The position numbers were made by a program, and so were the translations under genes. Source: Clarkia xantiana subsp. parviflora (Eukaryota; Streptophyta; Magnoliopsida; Myrtales; Onagraceae). Taken from it: a stretch of 64,000 nucleotides of DNA. The notes beneath the pieces are model-generated. The model worked only from the letters and a program-made list of their open reading frames with translations. It was not told the origin of the DNA and did not search any database. Shown here piece after piece: positions 10,930 through 23,106 of the stretch (positions are counted from its first letter, which is position 1; each line of letters begins with the position of its first letter). Location of the stretch: NCBI GenBank assembly GCA_036873135.1, contig JAPTYO010000013.1, forward strand, positions 22,441,901 to 22,505,900, read 5' to 3'.

Positions 10930-13900
10930 CCAAATAAACCAAATAGTAACAAAACAATATAAGTCGGAAGCCCAAGGCGCAAGAAGAGAAAGAAGTCCCA
11001 GATTGAAGTTGGTTTTGATATGCAAAAAATAAACAGTACCATCCAACAATTTTTGCCTCGAAAAGTGACAATCTATTTATATATGCTTGGTTCCCTCGTG
11101 GAAAATAGGGTTACTAGCTATTTGGATAGCTTCCTTATATCACAAAGAGATCAGAATGCAATAACTGTGGAAAACCAAGTTCAAGCAACAATCCACGCAA
11201 CCAAACCGATTCAGATACAGTATGCCTAATGGCTCTATATTTTGCCTCTTCAGAAGAGGTAGAAACCACATCATGCTACTTGACTTTCTAATACATCAAA
11301 GACTCTCCCATTTTAATACAATAACCAGTCAAAGAACTTTGAGATTCCAAACAATTACCCCAATCGAATCTCCAAAACCTACCGGCTGAATCCTGCTAGA
11401 AGAAGACAGTAAGATACCTTTTCTTGGGCTACTCTTAATATACCTGACAAGCCTCATTGCGGCATCCCAATGGGAGTGCTTAGATTGACTCAAAAATTGG
11501 CTAGTGATGCACATCAAATGCAATATTAGGTCTAGTTAAAGTCAAATATAATAATTTGCCAATTAACCTTCTAAAACGAGAATCATCAACCAGCAAAGCA
11601 TCAGACTGATTTTGCCCAACCAGATCGTCATACTTCTTTGTGGTGAGCTTTAAATTAGTCTCCATTCGGGTTTCAGTAGGTCTTGCTCCTGCCAAACCAA
11701 CATCTGTGACCAAATCCAAAGCATACTTACGTTGATAGAGCACTATGTCTTTATTTGACCTAGCAACTTCAATGCCAAGAAAGTATTGTAACTCACCCAA
11801 ATCCTTTATTTTAAAACTGGACATAAGAACAATTTTAAGCTCATCAATCATCCTGGAACTATTTCCAGTAACCGGAAAATTACCACATAAACCATAAAAA
11901 TTACGATATCATCACCCTCCCTTTTAGAAAACAAAGAGTAATCATAAAGAGACTGTTTGTAACCAGAATTGTTCAAAGCCTCAGTCAATTTCAAATTCCA
12001 TTGTGTAGAGGTTTGTTTAAGTCCATACATGGAATTTCGTAATCTGCAAACTATATTTCCACCAATCTCCCCCTGATTACGGTATCTCTATGGCAATGAC
12101 ATATAAACTTCCTCTGATAATCACCCTGAAGGAAATCATTAAAAACATCTATTTGAAAGAGATGTCAATTATTAACTGAGGCTAAGGACAATATGGTTCT
12201 AACAGTTTTCATTTTGACCACTGGAGAAAATGTTTCAAAATAATATATTCCTTGCTTCTGCTTATATCCTTTAGCCACAAGCCTAGCTTTACACCTTTCA
12301 AAGTGCCATATGAATGAAATTTCAATTTAAAAACCCATTTGGAACCAATAGCCTTCTTACCAGGTGGGAGTTGAACTAACTCCCATGTTCCATTTGATTC
12401 CAATGCACTTATTTCATCCTGCATTGCCTACACCCAGTTTGAATCCTCTGTTGTTTCCTCAAAAGAGGTAGGCTCAACCAACTCATAAATGGCAGTTAGA
12501 TAACATTTGTAATCAACAGAGAGATTTTCATAAATGAGATAGTCTGATATAGGGTAAGTAGTAGTATAAGAGACAATATAATCATCCAAATGACCTAGAA
12601 TTCTCTTGGTCCTAATTGATCTTCGAACAATAGGTTGAAAAACATCAGTTGTTTAAGGAACATCATCATGTGCTTCAAATTCGACATCAGAACCCAGGAC
12701 AAACTGGTGTTCATCATCTATAGAATTATCTATGTGGGAATCAACACTACCATCAATAATAGTATCATTTGTCTCAGTTGGATCCTTAATATGAATCACA
12801 TTATCATCGACAGGGTTTGGTGAATCATTATAAAAAAAAAAAAAGTATTGGATCAGTGTTGCTGCGTTGAAAAGGAAAAATGTGTTAAAAAAATTTCACA
12901 TCCCTGCTAACAAAGAACCTTTTATTGTCCAAACCAAATAAGATGTAAACTTTTTGATTCTCATAATAGCCCATAAACACAGCAGGAGATGCCTTAGCAG
13001 CAAACTTATCCAGAACCAACATATTTTTTGCAAATGTCAAACACCCAAAAACCTTAAAATGGCTAACATCAGGTTTCTTTCCAAGAAATACCTCTAAAGG
13101 GGACTTCTGATTTAAGACTTGAGTAGGCATGTGGTTGATCAAATAACAAGCTGTAAGAATACAATTTCCCCAAAAACGGTCCGTTATAAAAGCTTGGAGT
13201 TTCAAGGCCCTAGATATTTCAACAAGGTGATGATGTTTTTTTTCCACTCTACCATTTTGTTGAGGTGTTTAACAGCAAGAACTCTGATAGAGAATCCCTT
13301 TATGTTTAAAAAAGGCACTTAAATGATCACCGAAGAATTCTCCACCATTATCTGTCCTAAATTTTTTAATAACTTTCCCAAATTGAGTCTTAACCATCTC
13401 AACAAAAATTTACAAATTTCAGAAACATCATGTACTGAAGTAGAAATACCCATGTCAATCTAAAGTAATCATCAACTTGAGTCAAAAAGTATCTTTTATT
13501 ATCATGGGTTGGAGTCTTATAAGGACCCCTTACATCAATATGAACAAGATCAAAAGTATTGATTGCTCCAGAATCAGACATATGAAAAGGGATTCTACTG
13601 AATTTAGCCAGGGGACAAATCTTACAATCACTAACTCCTGAGCCTTTATTGGGTAAATTGTTCAAAGCATGAATTTTTTTTTCGAAAAATTAATAGAATC
13701 ATGCCCAAGTCTCTTGTGCTATAAGGCAAAATCTACTTTACCAGAGCCATTTAAAGCAACTACATAAAGATTTTTTGCTGCTGGGGCTGAGAAGATAGAG
13801 CCCAGACTGTTGCTCACCATTTGCCCAAGCCCTCCCATTGGAGAGGTCCTACAAGATTGCATTTTTAGAAAAGAAAATGGCAGCATAGTTAAGCTCTTGA

Positions 13901-14175
13901 GTTAATTGAGAAACTGAGATAAGATTGTATTTAAAATTAGGCATACGAAGAAAATTTCTCAGTTTCTTTCCTTCAAAAATTTCAAAATTACCCATCCCAA
14001 CATCATAAGAGAATTGCCCATTTGGTCATTGAACTCTGGTGTCCGAAAGGGTTTTATAGCTATTTAAACATAAATAATCATTTGTCATATGATTAATAGC
14101 ACCAATTTCCAAAATCTAGGAGTTAAGGCTACCACAATTAGATAACAAAGAAGTCATACCAGCAGTGTGAGGATT
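10930..14175 (-). pseudogene. Degenerate Ty1/copia pol (protease to RNase H)
   Basis: Minus-strand pieces in pol order: a protease-like ILEIGAINHMT with a following NLISVSQLTQ block (about 13800-14130); integrase zinc-binding end with CKICPLAK and the core start FDLVHIDVRGPYKTPT (13399-13665); integrase C-terminal half with ALKLQAFITDRFWG and KSPLEVFLGKKP (12885-13247); RT start with [10 protein letters not shown] (12209-12424); MYGLKQTSTQWNLKL (11848-12030); RT end with LGELQYFLGIEVARS and LTRPNIAFDVHH (11501-11851); and RNase H fragments down to about 10930. Many frameshifts and stops, and the catalytic YVDD region is damaged (MVYVVIFRLL). It differs clearly from the intact copia at 33934-38340. 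No Gag was found; at about 14175 the sequence changes to another element. Confidence 0.88.
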
Positions 14176-16504
14176 TCCTTCACAAGAAGTGATTGCAAGG
14201 AAAACGAATTACGGAAGAAAGGAATCAGATCACGAAGAAAGGAATTTCACCCGTGAGAGTGTCATTCTGATCGACACCCCGTCAACCGGATACACACGTC
14301 TTAACAACAATGATAAGGTTCTTGATCTAAATGTCGCGTGTTCGATCCATGCTCATCACACAGATAGTTGAGAACTTTGAGTCATATCAAACACCACATC
14401 TGAACAAACTCACAAGTGAATCACATCAGATGATCTATGTCGTATAAAACCTTTTATAGCTTTATATACATGACATACGAGGCATACTTGACACGCACTT
14501 TATCAACGGTGTTTGACCCACCGAATATTCGTTTAGGACCTTTATGTCCAGTTCTCCACGAAAGTCAAGGTTGAATCCATCGATGTCCTATGGTGATTTG
14601 TGAAGTTGGTTTCCATTTCGTCCTGGTCACTGCTTTTGAAAGACTCATGGTAAGTGAGCCTCATCAACGTCAGTCAACCATTAAAGGGGATACCTCTTCT
14701 CTATGTTGACCTTTTATTCGAAGATCTCGAGTGGCTTTTACACTAGCACCATGGTGAGGAGACCATCATTCACAACAAAAAAATTTCTAGTTTCAGCGGC
14801 CTTGCTTCCACCGAAGCGGATGCAGAGGGGTGACTAAAAGCTGTAACGTTGTGTGGTCGCAATTGAAGTCTCCCTCAATCTTTTTTTTTTCCCAATGTTG
14901 AACATATCACCACAAATGATTTCAGATCATTAAAGAACCTACTCCCATTATTGGGAAACAGACTACCACATTCATATGTTACCATTAGAGTCATACAGAC
15001 CACCATATTCATCCGCAGTTTTCCTCTGCGCTTTCGGGATCGCAGCAGAGGAGTTCAACACATACTCATCATTCATATTACACACCATCAAGATTGCGAG
15101 GAATGTCAAATCGCACTCATTCAGCCAATTAAAAAAAACACGTTCATAATTATGCAAAATCAGGGAGACAATATCATTCTGGAAAAAGAACTGCTTACAT
15201 TGGATATTATGAGATTGAAGGCGACAAATAATGATTCCTTAGACATCTAACTAAACTGAATGCCAGTAAACTGAGGGAGGGGGGTCGTGAAAGAGTTCAC
15301 ATTACTGTCTTCTCCGTTCTAATAGATCAGTCTTTTAAAACGGTTTAATCGCTTTTACCGGAACATGAGGTTTTAAAACACCTGATCTTGGCTTTCCCAA
15401 GGCCCTTTTGAAAACGTTTGGAGGATTTCATAGTTGCATACACAATTCTACTACACAAGGAAATCATCATGTGCAGGTCACATCCACGAAACCAACCACT
15501 CATCATGCACACGCGTCATGCGTCTAATATTCAGAAGAATTCATGCTAGCATATATAAGTCTACTACTTAAGTAAATTATCACATGCTTCTACATCCTCA
15601 ACATTCTTGCATACTTATCATGTGTGATCACTCCATTACAAACATGCATATTTGGCGACTGATTTTCGGTTCTGAAACATTTGGGGCTGACTTGCAATTC
15701 ATGTTATCAATCAAACATGTGTACTTTTAGACATGAATTCTAGGCAATTGCAACCATCACAACATGTCTATCCTAGTGCGCAACTCATTAATTGAAAACC
15801 AGGACTCTCCCCACAATATGCAATATCCATCTAGCTTGACATAGTCAATATGACAGTTCTAGTTATGCAAATAGCAATTGTAATTCAGCTCACTAAATGA
15901 CTCAATCCCAAAATCATGCATTTCCGAGATCCACCCCCAAAATCAAAACTAGGCATTAGGTTTAATTAAAACGTGAAAATATTAAACCTATTAGCACTGT
16001 GTAGGTATTTTTAAAGTTAAAAAAAATATTTGGATTTAAAAATTGGACCATCCTATTTTAAATTGAGACGGTTGGTCTGGTTTTAAGGGTCCAGTTCAGT
16101 TCGGTCCGGTTCAGCCGGTCCGGTTCGCTCAAATTAAAATATGGTTCGGTCGGACCGGTTCGGTTTAAAATAGGAATTCTGTGCGGTCATTCATGCGAAC
16201 CAGGTCGGTTCGACCCATTTTAGTTGCCCCGGTCCGATCCGACCCGAATGGGTCGAACTGATTGAGAAAATCCGGTTTGGTTGACCCGCACCAGTTTTGG
16301 ACACGTGGAACCCGACCTGGTTCGGGTTCCCTTGATCTTCCGGGTTGGTTGGCCCGACCCGAATGTGCAAAATTGGACCAGCCCATTACCCTAATAGGTG
16401 CGGCCAAATTTAATTACTTGTTGGCTAAGTAGGGTTTTAAAATCCACCAAAAATTTAACTTAGCCTCCAAGTAATAATAACTATAGATATAGTTTCAAAT
16501 ATTT

Positions 16505-16542
<38 letters not shown>

Positions 16543-16603
16543 TGTCAAGATTCTATATCTGGGATATAAATCTATCAACAATATATATACATATATATAT
16601 TCG

Positions 16604-16654
<51 letters not shown>

Positions 16655-17148
16655 TCAATCTTTAGGCAACTAATATCTATCAATATTGAAAATATTATCT
16701 ATATTATCTAGTTTCTATCCATAATTATCTTTTGAATCTAGCCATAATTTTGACCTAATCTAGTAGGTATTATTTTCAGCCGAAATATATCTCTAAAATT
16801 TTCTTGAAAAATTTCGGTCACTTTAGGGTTACTTGTGGACTGAGAAATTAATTTTCACCTTGCGCAGCTAAAGTGGTTTGGGCGTAAAACACCAAGATTA
16901 GGGCTAGTGGTTGCAAGATCAAAACTTACTAAGATCAAGAATCCAATGTTTAATTTTGTTAAAAGTCACGTTGTTCTTGAAGATCATGAACATCAAATTT
17001 TATTATGAACATCATGAAATTTTCGGCCACCTTGATGTAAAAATAAAAAAATTTAAAACTCCAAGATTTAAAATTTCGGCCGACTTGTGTAATTCAAGAA
17101 CAACAATTTTATCAAAATCAAGAACTCCTAACACAGGCTCTGATACCA
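14176..17148 (-). mobile_element. Internal region of a copia-type non-autonomous element (copy B)
   Basis: This is the second copy of the family seen at 1-4552, in the same orientation. Matching landmarks: a CTTCCACCGAAGCGGA block near 14810 (compare 2130), the AACATGAGG block near 15360, the GGTTCGGTCC low-complexity block at 16060-16380, and two TA runs at about 16507-16652. The initiator-Met primer site is at 17136-17148, one base from the LTR at 17150. Reading frames in this stretch are short; the broken gag-like part is at about 14750-14880. At 14176 it abuts the copia pol remnant, so its 3' half is missing or was replaced. Confidence 0.65.
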
Positions 17149-17149
17149 C

Positions 17150-18109
17150 TGATGGATTACGGGAATAAATATTACAGAAACAAAAACCTAGATACGTGCA
17201 TGGTAACTAATACGCAACGAAAGATAGTGCACATACCTACAATGCTTCCGTAGTCCAGGGATCAATGAGGGGAGTTCTCGATCCGCCGGATGGTTCCCGT
17301 AGAGGTTATGGTTAAGGAAGCCCTGCGTGGATTATGCTCCACAGCAAAGCCTCTGTCGATTCTTTAGCGGGGATAGATCACCAGAGTAAATTGCTTGACA
17401 CAATTTGGCACCTCCTAGAGCATGCAGTGGTTCGGCCGAACTATATGTTTTAGGGAGGAGGAATTTCTTTTAATCTCACCAAAAAGAAGAAGAGATTGGC
17501 TCTTAATAAATCCCCTAGCACTCCCTATTTATAAGAGGAGCAAAGTGGACAAAAGTCCACTTTGCCCTCTTGCTAAAGTCGGCCGGCCATGTTATGATGG
17601 AGGCCCAATTTTGGGCCTCTCATGTCAATTGGAATGTTAGGCCTAGCCCAAATTCCCTAATGTGACATTACCCAATTTCCTTAGGTAACAGACTCATATT
17701 AATGGGCTCCCAATTATGGGGCCCATTCTCCAAATGCAAACCGTCGGAACCGAGCATGGGGATGCGTCGGCCCAAACTAGTCCGTATGGGGGGGGGGGGG
17801 GTACCCATCCGGACTAGTCCTGACGGAGGCACCTCCGTCCGGACCAGTGGAGGTAACTCCACTAGTCCGGTTGGAGGGGCCTACTTCCGGACCAGTGGAG
17901 GATACTCCGCTGGTCCGGATGGAGGTCAGTCCCTTCAGGCTTGCGCGATCCGGACCGAATTCACGTGTCCGATTCGCGATTATCTCGGGGTTTTGTTTTT
18001 ACGGGTCTCATATCACTCGATGTCCAAGTTTCGGTTTATAACCGTGTTTGGGGCCGACGTGGCGACTAAGTTGAGTCTAGGTGAGGTCAATTCGGGTGTA
18101 TATCCATCA
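17150..18109 (-). mobile_element. Complete 960-bp LTR of copy B
   Basis: On the plus strand the LTR runs from TGATGGATTACGGG to GTATATCCATCA, giving matching TGATGG/CCATCA ends. On the minus strand it starts TGATGGATATACACCC, the same opening words as the LTRs of the three gypsy-like elements, yet its end adjoins an initiator-Met (copia) primer site. The half next to the primer site (17150 to about 17740) matches the LTR at 4695-5296; the outer 370 bp do not, and contain inverted repeats built on CCGGACCAGTGGAG and CTCCACTAGTCCGG (about 17810-17930) and a G run at 17789. No partner LTR lies in the window. Confidence 0.8.
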
Positions 18110-19319
18110 GTGATAAACTTAATAAGATAATCCACTTGTTGGAGTTTTAAAAACTATTAAATAAGATTTTTTCAAAAAAATTACTCGAGAGTTAAATTTA
18201 GTAGCACAACTTTATCTTGCTATCGCATGTGTCGTTTTGTGATACATAAACACGAACATGACACAAAACTTATATCGTGCTATTGTGTTATCGTTCTGTC
18301 ATATCCTTGCACGAACACAATTTATTCCGTTCATGTTTGTATCGTACTATCGTGTTGTGTCACAAATTGTCAGCCCTAGTGTGTGCTTTCTATATAAAAT
18401 ATTTTATAGGGACGTTCATGTCCCCATTTTATTATTACACCTGAAAAACAGCTTGATAGTAATAAAGATGGTATACATTGACATGTTGCCTCAACTTGCA
18501 GTTGTCTAAACTCCCTTATATCCACATCTTTGTTAGTTACACTTGCAACATCGGCATATAATGCGATTCTCGAAACTGGTATTAGCTAGTCTCACATATC
18601 GCCAAAAAAATCCTGAGAGTCAGAAATTTCGAGATCTCATCCTGAAAAGTCCGTATCAAAATTATGTTTGAATTTGAGTGCGCGGAACTTTTTCTCTAAA
18701 CTTAGGATCGGGGTCGAGCTCATATTTTTAAAACAAAGTCCCGAAAGTTCCATCCCAAGTTAGTAACTAATATTAATTCCTACAGTTAAACTCTAGTTAA
18801 GAGAAAACCCAAATTCTAATTAATTTCCTTGCCTCGAGTTAGTAAAAATTTATTATTTTTTATTTATTTTATATTTTGAGTACCATAATAAAAGAGTAAT
18901 AATTTTTTACGGTATCTTTAGTAGCTAATCTAGGAACCGGCTAAGTGGGTTGCTATTACAGTATTTTGTAACATAAAAAACGAGTCATGTTGATATTTAT
19001 TAAGGTCTCTTTATTTTATAAATATCATGAATGGCATTTTAAGAATAAATATCCATTCTTCTAATCAATCCAAATTATTGATGAAGCATAAAAAATAAAA
19101 TTAGATCGAGCTATCAACGTGAGAGAATTCATAAATTTGTTTTTGTAAGAAATAAAAAATTTGTACGAGAAAGAAGATTGCTTCTTACGATTAAAAATTA
19201 ACTTTAAGGCATAGGTCGTTACGTAAAAAGTGACTTTTTCGGTTAAATGTTGTCTTATATTCTTTAAAAAATTTTATAAAATTTGTTATTTTCAAACTTT
19301 GTTATTCTAAAAAAGTTTG
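18110..19319. other. AT-rich intergenic stretch, no gene seen
   Basis: No reading frame of note. Around 18200-18390 there are repeated words resembling CACGAACACGA and TGTTGTGTCACAAATTGTCAG, possibly an old element end. From about 19240 to 19319 it becomes the TTCTAAAAAGTTTGG-type degenerate repeat that continues after Element 1 at 27496, showing that Element 1 landed inside this repeat. Confidence 0.5.
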
Positions 19320-19324
19320 GGAAA

Positions 19325-20563
19325 TGTTTCGACCAAGCTCGCGGACGGACGTCGGGTCGCGCACGAGGCTTGTCGAATTCTAAGTGTTTGAGCCCGCGGA
19401 CGGACGTCGGGTCGCGCACGGGACTTGAAATCTTCTAAGTGTCTGAACCCGCTGACGGACGGCTGGACGTCGCGTGCGGGGCTTGAAAATCTCTAAGTGT
19501 CTGAACCCGCGGGCAGACGGCGGGTTGACGGAGAGCTTGCTGCGACGACCAAGTTAACGCGGGCGGTCCGCTGTCTAACTTGTCGGAGTCGTCGGGTGAT
19601 GTGTAAGCTTGTTGAGGTTGCAACCGCGGGTAGAGGGCCGCGCGCGGGCTTCAGCCTTTGATCTTCAAGATACACTAAGTCATTCGGGGCTCTCTCGCGT
19701 CCTGCCTGCTCGTACCTGCAAGAGGAGCTCTGTCAAGCAAGTCCCGCGCAGAGGGGGGGGGGGTGCTTGACGTGCTCACTCCGACGGTCAACATTAGACA
19801 GTTTCTAGAGAGAGAAAGTTAGAGAGAAGTCAGAGCTTTTCCCAATTCTCCCCAAAGTGACTTTTGAATGAGTTGAAGTGACTTTTGAATGAGTTGAAGT
19901 GACTTGAAAATGTTCACCCCCAAGGTGGCTATTTATAGGCAACCTTGGACCGTAAACCGGTTTTGGCCCGGTTCAATGTGGAAATGTGAACCGGGATGCA
20001 TGGGTAAGCTTCGGGAAAAAGGGCTCTGACGTGCGTCTCAGGCGGCCGTCATAAACGGGATGAGCGCGCCGCTTAAAACAAAGGTCTCGGACACATAGGA
20101 GTTAGTGTAAAAATCGGGTCTCCGTATACGTCCGAGGCGAAATGGGGGGTGTGCGCGACACCCCCCGGGTGTGGAGCTTACCCGGAATTCCGGGTAAGCT
20201 AGGCTTACCCGGAAATTCCGGGTAGGCCGGGGCTTACCCGGAATTTCCGGGTAAGCCGGGCTTACCCGGAAATTCCGGGTAAGCCGGGGCTTACCCGGAA
20301 TTTCCGGGTAAGCTGGGCTTACCCGGAAATTCCGGGTAAGCTCAGTTTACCCGGAATTTTCCGGGTAAGCCCAGCTTACCCGGAAATCCCGGGTAAGCTA
20401 GGCTTACCCGGAAATTCCGGGTAAGCCCCCCGGGGCGCCGGGCAAGTTCGCGACTTGCCCGGTTTACCCCGGTTAGCTCGAAATCGGGTTTTTGTAGTGG
20501 GCCTTGTGCGTGTATGAGGTCCGAATAATTAAAACCGAGCCCGAATCATGCGTATATCCATCA
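19325..20563 (-). repeat. 3' LTR of Element 1
   Basis: 1239 bp, plus-strand ends TGTTTCGACC and ATATCCATCA. A minus-strand TATA box CTATAAATAG lies at 19929-19938, marking the U3/R region. Near the U5 end three copies of a CCCGCGGACGGACG-type unit (about 58 bp apart) occur at 19345-19510. The U3 carries nine palindromes at 20176-20428. Two direct copies of GAGTTGAAGTGACTT lie near 19868-19905. Confidence 0.95.
20176..20428. repeat. Nine tandem palindromes in the Element 1 U3
   Basis: Nine units of about 29 bp, each an almost perfect inverted repeat with arms GCTTACCCGGAA and TTCCGGGTAAGC around 0-2 central bases. Unit centres vary (GGAATTCC, GGAAATTCC, GGAATTTCC, GGAAATCCC) and linkers alternate between GGGG, GG and short A/T-containing words. 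The second LTR has the same array at 27103-27355. The array is followed by another inverted pair, GGGCAAGT...ACTTGCCC. Confidence 0.95.
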
Positions 20564-21424
20564 CTTGCCCCCGAGTTAAACAATGGCTTGACCTTTGTTT
20601 AACTCTATTCTAAGATAGGGTATACGCGTGATACGGGTCGTCTGCTCACCTTGGGTTTTGACCTACCAAGGGTGGATATGTGCGGCTCAGACGAGCTTCT
20701 TGCCTTAGTTTTTGAGATGATCACGGTTGATAACTGCGTGACGGGTTAGTAGCATAACAGACTACAAGTAATATAATAAATGTGGTTTTGGAAAAAATGA
20801 GGCGTGAGCACACGTGAAATTTTTCGGGTTTGTGTGATGATCCAAGCAATATGGAAAGTTCATGCCACGACTAAATGTATCAAAGTGATAACAAATCATG
20901 CAAGTCTTGATAAAATGTTTTTCATGCAATACGGTAGTTTCCGGGAGCCCGTCGTCCGAGACAGCCGTCTTAACGGCGAGACGACGGTTTTGGGTGAATG
21001 ACATGATGTCGGGTTTGGAAAATCACATGCAACGGACATTATACGAGAAGTCATGGATGTAAATCATGGATGTGTGCAATGCATGGCGATGACGTGCGTA
21101 TGACGTATGTGTAAAAGATGCATAGTCATGTACTAAAAGACTTAGAAAAAATAGAGATAGGTAAAGGGTTACCTACACACTTATGAGGGAGTGTGTATCC
21201 CGGACGTGCGGGTCCTAAGCCCGCGAGGTGTGATGCATCCGCCGTGTCGTTGACGAACGGAGTATGTTCGCAGCGTATGTGTCGGGAGTCGAGGCCCTTG
21301 TTGATATAGTATTGCCCCCGGAGTAGAGGTGCTTGTAGTGACGAGATAGTGCCAGCCTAATGACTCGTCACCATGGTTGTCGTCGTTTGATCTTTGTCGA
21401 CTGCCGTTTATTGTCGTCATAGGA
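20564..21424. other. Element 1 polypurine tract and 3' untranslated region
   Basis: Directly inside the 3' LTR the minus strand reads ACTCGGGGGCAAGTG, a polypurine tract in the position expected for plus-strand priming. The rest of the stretch has no coding frame I can support; short open frames here are not conserved in the other elements. Confidence 0.6.
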
Positions 21425-22375
21425 AAATACTTAGAAAGTATTTTTTGATGGTCGACACTTCGTCATATGTCGACTGCTGACATGGTGGAACACTTAGAAA
21501 TATTCACTGACGGTTGGCACCTCGTCATGTGTCGACTGCTGACATGGTGGAACACTTAGAAAATATTCCTTGATAGTCGACACCTCGTCATATGTCGACT
21601 GCTGACATGGTGGAACACTTAGCAAATGTTCTTTGATAGTCGACACCTCGTCACAGGTCGACTGCTGAGATGGTGGAACACTTAGAGAATGTTCTTGACA
21701 GTCGGCACCTCGTCATAGGTCGACTGCAGACATGGTGGAACACTTAGAAAATATTCCTTGATTGGCTCTTTCTTTCATGACCCTGCTACCATTCATATGC
21801 GTGCTAGCTGAGTATGTGTGTGCTTGTATGTGTGCGCTTGTATGTGTGCGCTTGTATGTGCGCGTTTGTTCCAACACTTAGAATTTTTTCCTTGTCTGTT
21901 GCCATGCATGTTGTTAATATGGGCTTGATGTCGACGTATAGTAGGTGTCGTCATGGTGGTTGATGTGAACAGGGAGTTGCCCCCGTCGTAGGGTGTTCGC
22001 TATGTGATAAGTAGAGACTAACGAGTCTTGTAGGTATGTAGTTGTCTCCCATGTCGATGGTTACTGGGATCTCCCGAAGTAGGGTGTGCTCCATGACTAC
22101 TACTTGGTTTTTCCAAAGTTGGGTGCATTCCACGACTGCTACCTGGTTGTTCCCAAGTTGGGTGCATTCAGCGACAGCTACTTGATGTTTCTGAGGTAGG
22201 GAGAAGGCCAAAGGTCGGCGAGGCGACGTGTCCTTCCATGGCGTCGGTCAAAGGTCGGCAAGGCGACTGCCTATCCATGTTGTTGCCGCTACCTGGTGTT
22301 TTCAAGGTAGAGTGCATTCTGCGACCGCTACTTGACTTTCCCCAAGGTAGAGTGTGTCTAGCGACCGCTACCTGG
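21425..22375. repeat. Short tandem repeats between the antisense gene and 3' LTR of Element 1
   Basis: At about 21425-21760 five to six copies of a roughly 62-bp unit contain AACACTTAGAAAATATTCC and two GTCGAC palindromes about 15 bp apart. At 21820-21870 there is a TGTGTGCGCTTGTA short repeat. At about 22060-22200 and 22290-22375 there are further copies of a roughly 47-bp unit with the words GGGTGCATTC, GCGAC and GCTAC. Unit order is irregular after 21760. Confidence 0.8.
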
Positions 22376-22899
22376 TTTGCGAGAGAGGATTCGTATGGAA
22401 TCGCTTGTATGCGCTCCCGGAGCCTTGAGCCATTTTGAGGATAAAACTTGATCGAAAGGTGGTCGGATGGCATCTTGGTAATTATAACCAATTTCGTATG
22501 TCTCTGAATTCTTTAGTTCTTGAATTTGTCGCTTTGCAGAGTGCTTGAATGCCTGTGTCACTTTGCACAAATGTGTGAAAATTTGATTAGTAGGCGGCCT
22601 AGGCCTTTGACGAGCGTAAGGATTTTTGACTCCCGAGCGGGAGGATCCCTAGCTGTTTGTATGCGGACAGCTGGTCCGTTGGGTTGGATGTCCCTGCAAA
22701 GGACTGTGATGAATGTAGTTGATGTGTGTGGCTTGTGATGCTGTGCGCGCAGTGCTGCACCTAGTGCTTGCTGCTACTATACGTAGTTTCTGAGCGAGAG
22801 GTGTTACTCCTCTTCTTAGAGCGTCGATGCATGCGCGTTTGGTAGGAGGTGTACGTGCTTCACACGACTCTCCCAAATCTTGTAAACTGACGATCTCAG

Positions 22900-22960
22900 A
22901 ATAACAGTGGTATGTCATGACTTGTCGTTGTGTTTCCCGGAAACGACGCCAAGTGTACAG
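22900..22960 (-). other. Second primer-site-like sequence inside Element 1
   Basis: At about 22936-22955 the minus strand reads TGTACACTTGGCGTCGTTTC, resembling the LTR/primer-site junction of these elements (ACACTTGGCGCCGTC...). A Thr/Arg-rich open frame follows it on the minus strand (22649-22918). It may be a leftover junction of another element captured inside Element 1, or a chance match. Confidence 0.35.
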
Positions 22961-23106
22961 GGCGGAGTCGCATGCGGATTTCCTCAGACTGTTCCCGGCC
23001 TCGGCGACACTCCTCCTGTTGGCCCGGGTATGGGACTTGTGCCTTTAAAGGTTGAGACTTTTCCCATGCTAACATGCTAATGGTCTTTTTGTGGTTGTCT
23101 TTGCAG

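Noticed and set aside
16495..16683. 62-codon frame of alternating Ile and Tyr
   Set aside because: Direct translation of a TA microsatellite.
20176..20428. CRISPR-like array of regular repeats
   Set aside because: Units are adjacent palindromes without unique spacers, lie inside an LTR, and the DNA is plant nuclear.
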